Of a DNA stretch of 64,000 bases, positions 60,338 to 64,000 are shown one piece after another. The translations under genes were made by a program, and so were the position numbers. This stretch comes from Cryptomeria japonica (lineage: Eukaryota; Streptophyta; Pinopsida; Cupressales; Cupressaceae): contig NC_081406.1 of assembly GCF_030272615.1 (NCBI RefSeq), positions 184,921,770-184,985,769 of the forward strand. The letters are read 5' to 3'. Position 1 is the stretch's first letter; every line of letters begins with the position of its first letter. Below the pieces are notes generated by a model. That model was not told the origin of the DNA. It saw only the letters and a list, made by a program, of their open reading frames with translations, and did no database searches.

Positions 60338-60472
60338 TATGTTTCGCAGGCCCTAAACTCGAAATATCTTCAGAAACTGAAGTTACTTCAACCTAGAGAG
60401 CTTGAGAGCTTACCCAGCAGAATATATCAGGTAACTCAAAGCCGATGGTAGGTAGTCAAAGGATAAGGGTGG

Positions 60473-60480
60473 TATAAATA
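60473..60480 (-). promoter_or_regulatory. Possible TATA element of the WOX gene
   Basis: TATTTATA on the minus strand (TATAAATA on plus), 136 bases before the ATG. A weaker TATATT lies at about 60427-60421. Either would give a short 5' UTR. Confidence 0.35.
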
Positions 60481-60514
60481 AGCAGATTACGAGAGACAAC
60501 CTAATGCAGGGGTG

Positions 60515-61110
60515 CCAAAGTTGATTGGATACTGGAAAAGGAGGAGGAGAATCAATGGATTTTGGGAAAGAGGAAAATAAGGTCGGTGGAAGGGAAGTGA
60601 TTTCCACCGTTTAGTATGAAGGTATTGGGGACAAATTAATACAAGAGTCTCAAGTTGATTGGGTAAAGAAAAAGGAGGAATAGAATCAATGGATTTTGGG
60701 AAGAGGAAAATGAGTTTGGCCGTTTGGAAGTATTTTCTACCGTGTAATATGAGGGAGTGGGAGACAAACTAATAATTGAATCTCAAAGTTGATTGAGTAA
60801 AGAAAAAGAAAGAGTAGAGGCAATGGATTTTGGGAAAAAGGAAAATAAGTTGGTCGAAGTGAAAAGTTCTCCACCGTTTAATCAAATAATATTAAATGAG
60901 TTATGAGGTATGTCAATAGATTTTGGGATAGAGGAAAATGAGTACTGTGAAAAGATAGAGTTCTCCACGGTGATAGAGTTCTCCACCGTTTAACTAAATA
61001 ATATTAAATGAGTTAAGAGAACATAAGTCAATGGATTTTGGGAAAGAGGAAAATGAGTTCGGCGGAAGGAAAGAGTTGTCCAAGGTGTAATCCAAATAAA
61101 TAAATTAGGA
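60515..61110. repeat. Five-unit tandem array just upstream of the WOX gene
   Basis: The core 'caatggattttgggaaagag' starts at 60553, 60687, 60821, 60914 and 61029, with periods of 134, 134, 93 and 115 bp. Most units also hold a 'tctccaccgttta' box and the first three an 'agttgattgg' box before the core. Unit 4 contains a further small duplication of 'gatagagttctccac'. In the direction of the WOX gene the second box reads TAAACGGTGGAGA. The array begins about 180 bp upstream of the start codon. Confidence 0.85.
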
Positions 61111-62160
61111 TGGTTTAATGGACTAGATACCTTTTAGTTTGTGGCTCTTAGTTGAAAAAGTTTGAATCTAAGATTGGTGTTTGCATATTATAATTTAGAT
61201 GCTTCTAGATTTTATATAAAACCCTAAATTATTTTTTGAAATTTCTATTAAATTTGATGAATAAATTTTGGTTATGTCAATTTTAAAATATAGATTAAGT
61301 ACATTTTAATCACTTAAAATAAGATAATTTCTTTGCAATATTTTCTTATTTTCTTATTTTCTTTGCAATTTTGAGTGTCTCATTGGCAAAGCTTGTGATG
61401 TTATAGAACCATTTTGAAAAGGATGTAAATATTTTTTTAGAGTTTTTAGAGTAGTGGAAGTTGTTAATTAGAGTAAAAAGGTGTACTATCATTTTAAATG
61501 GTTAAATTAAATATAATTTCACTAATAAACCTATAAATTTGTAAATAAAATTTTAATGCAATTTGTTAATAAGGATTTGATAAATTTTAAGTGCCTATTT
61601 ATCAAAATCAATTATTTTTAATAAAACTTATAAATAAGTTATTATAATAGAAACAAAAAAAAATTAAAAATTAAAAATTAAAAATATTAAAAACAAAACT
61701 AAAATTCTATTAAAAATTGATAAAAACAAAACTAAAATTCTTATAATATGAAAAGCATGTGTCAAAAATAATCTTATTAACACCTTAAAATTCAATAATA
61801 ATATTTAAAATCCATAAAATTATATTTTAAATAGTTATAATAATTAAAGATTTAAGTTAGATGTACTATAATTTATTGCTACTAATAATATATTTTATAT
61901 TATTTTATCTTATTAAATAAAGAATACCAAAATGATGATTATAACTATCAATAATATATGTCATTAGAATATTTTTTGTCAAATAAGAAAAGAAAAATTA
62001 AAAAAACAAAGCCACAAGGCATGTTATGTGCTAAAAAAAGTTCCTTCTTTAAAAATTATAATCATAATAAACCATAAAATAAGACTCTCCATCCATAATC
62101 CATAAAAAATAAAAATTTACTTTAAGAAATAAATTATGCCACATAATGATTGTAACATAC
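61111..62160. other. AT-rich, no gene seen
   Basis: Simple A/T-rich sequence with an (aaaatt)n run at about 61655-61690 and a short direct repeat of 'aacaaaactaaaattct' near 61700-61740. No frame of interest. Confidence 0.5.
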
Positions 62161-64000
62161 ATAATTAATGACACTAATGCTTACACTACCGACATGGTGA
62201 GAGAACCTACTGAATTATGTGATAAGTTGCTCAATCTTATCCCTCCAATTCTAAATGATGATGACAATGAGCTGCTAATGTGTGAAGTTACCGAAGAAGA
62301 AGTTAAAGAGGCAGTTTTTCTATGGCTACCTATAAGGCCCTAGGCCCCGATGGCTTCCCCTCGACCTTCTTTCAGGTGTTTTGGGAGATTGTGAAGTATG
62401 ATTTGATCAAAGCCACCAGGGATTTCATTCGTACAGGGAACCTTCTGAAGAAATTGAATAATACTTTTATTGTGTTGTTCCTAACATTCCTGATCCTAAA
62501 CTTATAATTGATTTCCGTCCTATCTGTCTATGCAATTCAGTTTACAAGATCTTTTCTAAAGTTGTTGTTAACTGAATCAAACCTCTTCTTGATAGATGTA
62601 TTATCCCCTTGAAGAGGGGTTTTGTTCTGGGTAGGCAGATCCTCAATGCGGTCATCACTACTCATGAAGTCATTCATTCCATAGAGAGTATTCGCAACCC
62701 AAGTATAGCTTTTAAACTTGACATCTCTAAGGCTTATGATAAAGTTAACTAGAATTTCCTATATGTTGTCCTATCCAAGTTTGGATTTCGTTAAAGATTC
62801 CTCAAAGTTATCAAGGTGGTTCTGGAAAGTGTTCACTACTCGGTGATGGTCAATGGCTCTCTTTGGGGTTTTTTCAAGGCTGGGAAGGGCCTGAGGCAGG
62901 GAGACCCCCTATCACCTTACTTACTTATTATGGTGGCAGAAGTTCTGAGCAGAAACTTCTCCTACTTGATCAGGAATAGAAATATCTCGAGTGTGAAAGC
63001 GGATTCTACCCTCCCCTCAGTGGTTATGCAACAATTTGTTGATAATACTTTCCTATTTGGTCATTCTTCGATTGTGGAAGCTACAGAATGACAACACCTA
63101 TTGGAGGATTATTATAAGGCCTCACGACAACTTATTATCTATAATAAGAGCAAAATTCATTTTTTTAACACAGATAGGAATCTCCAAAGTAAGTTAATCC
63201 AAATTATTGGATGTTGTTTTGCTAACCTCCTTGATACCTACCTGGGTTTTCCCCTCATGATCAAGGAGGTCACTTCCCAGTTCTGGGTTTCTATTCTAGA
63301 AAGAATGCAGATGAAAATTGTTGGATGGATATGCAAAACTCTGAGTAGTGCTAGCAAACTCCAACTTATGTTGGCTTCTTTTCAAGGTGTCCCTGTCTAT
63401 TTTCTATCTTTATTTAAGATCTCTATTGCTATGGCTGAGAAACTTGAAAAAATACAAAGAAGCTTTCTATGTACAAGTATGGAGGAAAATCCAGACTCAG
63501 TCTTGCCAACTGGGAGGTGGTTTGCAAACCCAAGTGTATGGGAGGCCTAGATATTAGAAAAATTTTGGACTTGAATAAGGCCTTGCTGACTAAAATTGGT
63601 AGGAATATTGCTATGGGTAGTGTTGATTGGTGTAAGATTATGCAAGCTAAGTACTTCAACCACACCCCCTTTTCTTCCCTTTTATCCTCTCATGACCTCC
63701 CTTCAGGCTCTAAAATATGGAACAACATTGTCAAAAGCCAAAAACTACTTAAGGAAGGCTTAAAATGGCAAGTGGGAAATGGTGAGAAGATTATATTCTA
63801 GGAGGATAACTGGATTGGTGGTAAACCTTGGCCTACTCTCGCTTCAGCTGCCTCATGGGGAGTCTCAAGGACTCCCTTGGTCCTCTCATGGTGAATTACA
63901 TATCCCCAATTTGTCGCTAGAAGAGGCTTGTTGATGGCATGGGGGATAAAACTCATTTGAGTCATTTGATGGGGGATCTTCAATTGATTCTTAAGGAGGT
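62161..64000 (+). pseudogene. LINE ORF2 fragment (RT to pre-zinc-finger region), runs off the window
   Basis: The RT region starts abruptly at about 62161 with a segment like 'LCDKLLNLIPPIL', so the element is 5' truncated or broken here. Motifs in order over three frames: ALGPDGFPSTFFQ (62340), FKLDISKAYDKVN with the first Asp (about 62710), LRQGDPLSPYLL (62893), FVDNTFLFG where the second catalytic Asp is Asn (about 63033), YLGFPLMIKEV (63240), CMGGLDIRKI and GSKIWNNIVKSQ, which lead into the zinc-finger part. At least three frame changes and several stops. Related to the LINEs at 51743 and 22515 but a distinct, more decayed copy. Confidence 0.8.

Overview
The window is nuclear DNA of a seed plant with a large, repeat-filled genome. 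A gymnosperm, most likely a conifer, fits best: there are long Copia and Gypsy LTR elements, LINEs, transposon-derived plant genes, very low gene density and AT-rich gene flanks. The species is an inference. Nothing bacterial, organellar or viral was recognised, and no rRNA, tRNA or CRISPR array.

Region 1, 1-13269, is a three-level nest. The oldest member, element B, lies on the minus strand and belongs to an LTR family encoding a coiled-coil/zinc-knuckle Gag plus a second protein. A second member of that family, element C (4714-11287, plus strand), inserted into B's gag and made a 5-bp target duplication. A third LTR element, A (1-2285, minus strand), cuts off B's 3' end. Element C carries two LTRs, PBS, gag, a 1089-codon second frame and a polypurine tract, but no protease, integrase, reverse transcriptase or RNase H. 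It is therefore non-autonomous, and its ends resemble those of the Copia element next door.

Region 2, 13270-24615, is a minus-strand LINE split inside its RNase H domain by a complete but dead Copia element (14641-22514).

Region 3, 24616-51727, is a patchwork. It holds a Gypsy protease fragment with in-frame 48-bp repeats, LTR-like pieces with TATA boxes, a plant-mobile-domain gene remnant split by a solo LTR (31789-34235, exact 5-bp TSD), a perfect 33-bp hairpin, a decayed Gypsy gag-pol on the minus strand (37755-44841), and two copies of a 1.2-kb repeat 19 kb apart in the same orientation.

Region 4, 51728-57492, is a plus-strand LINE bounded by a perfect 15-bp target duplication. It holds endonuclease, RT, zinc-finger and RNase H domains but no ORF1.

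Region 5, 57493-62160, is the only part that looks like host gene space. A four-exon WUSCHEL-related homeobox (WOX) gene of 164 codons lies on the minus strand (59369-60337). It has an intact WUS-box and a poly-Glu tract encoded in a separate last exon. Its homeodomain recognition helix is unusual, and a five-unit tandem array lies just upstream. The right edge (62161-64000) is another decayed LINE.
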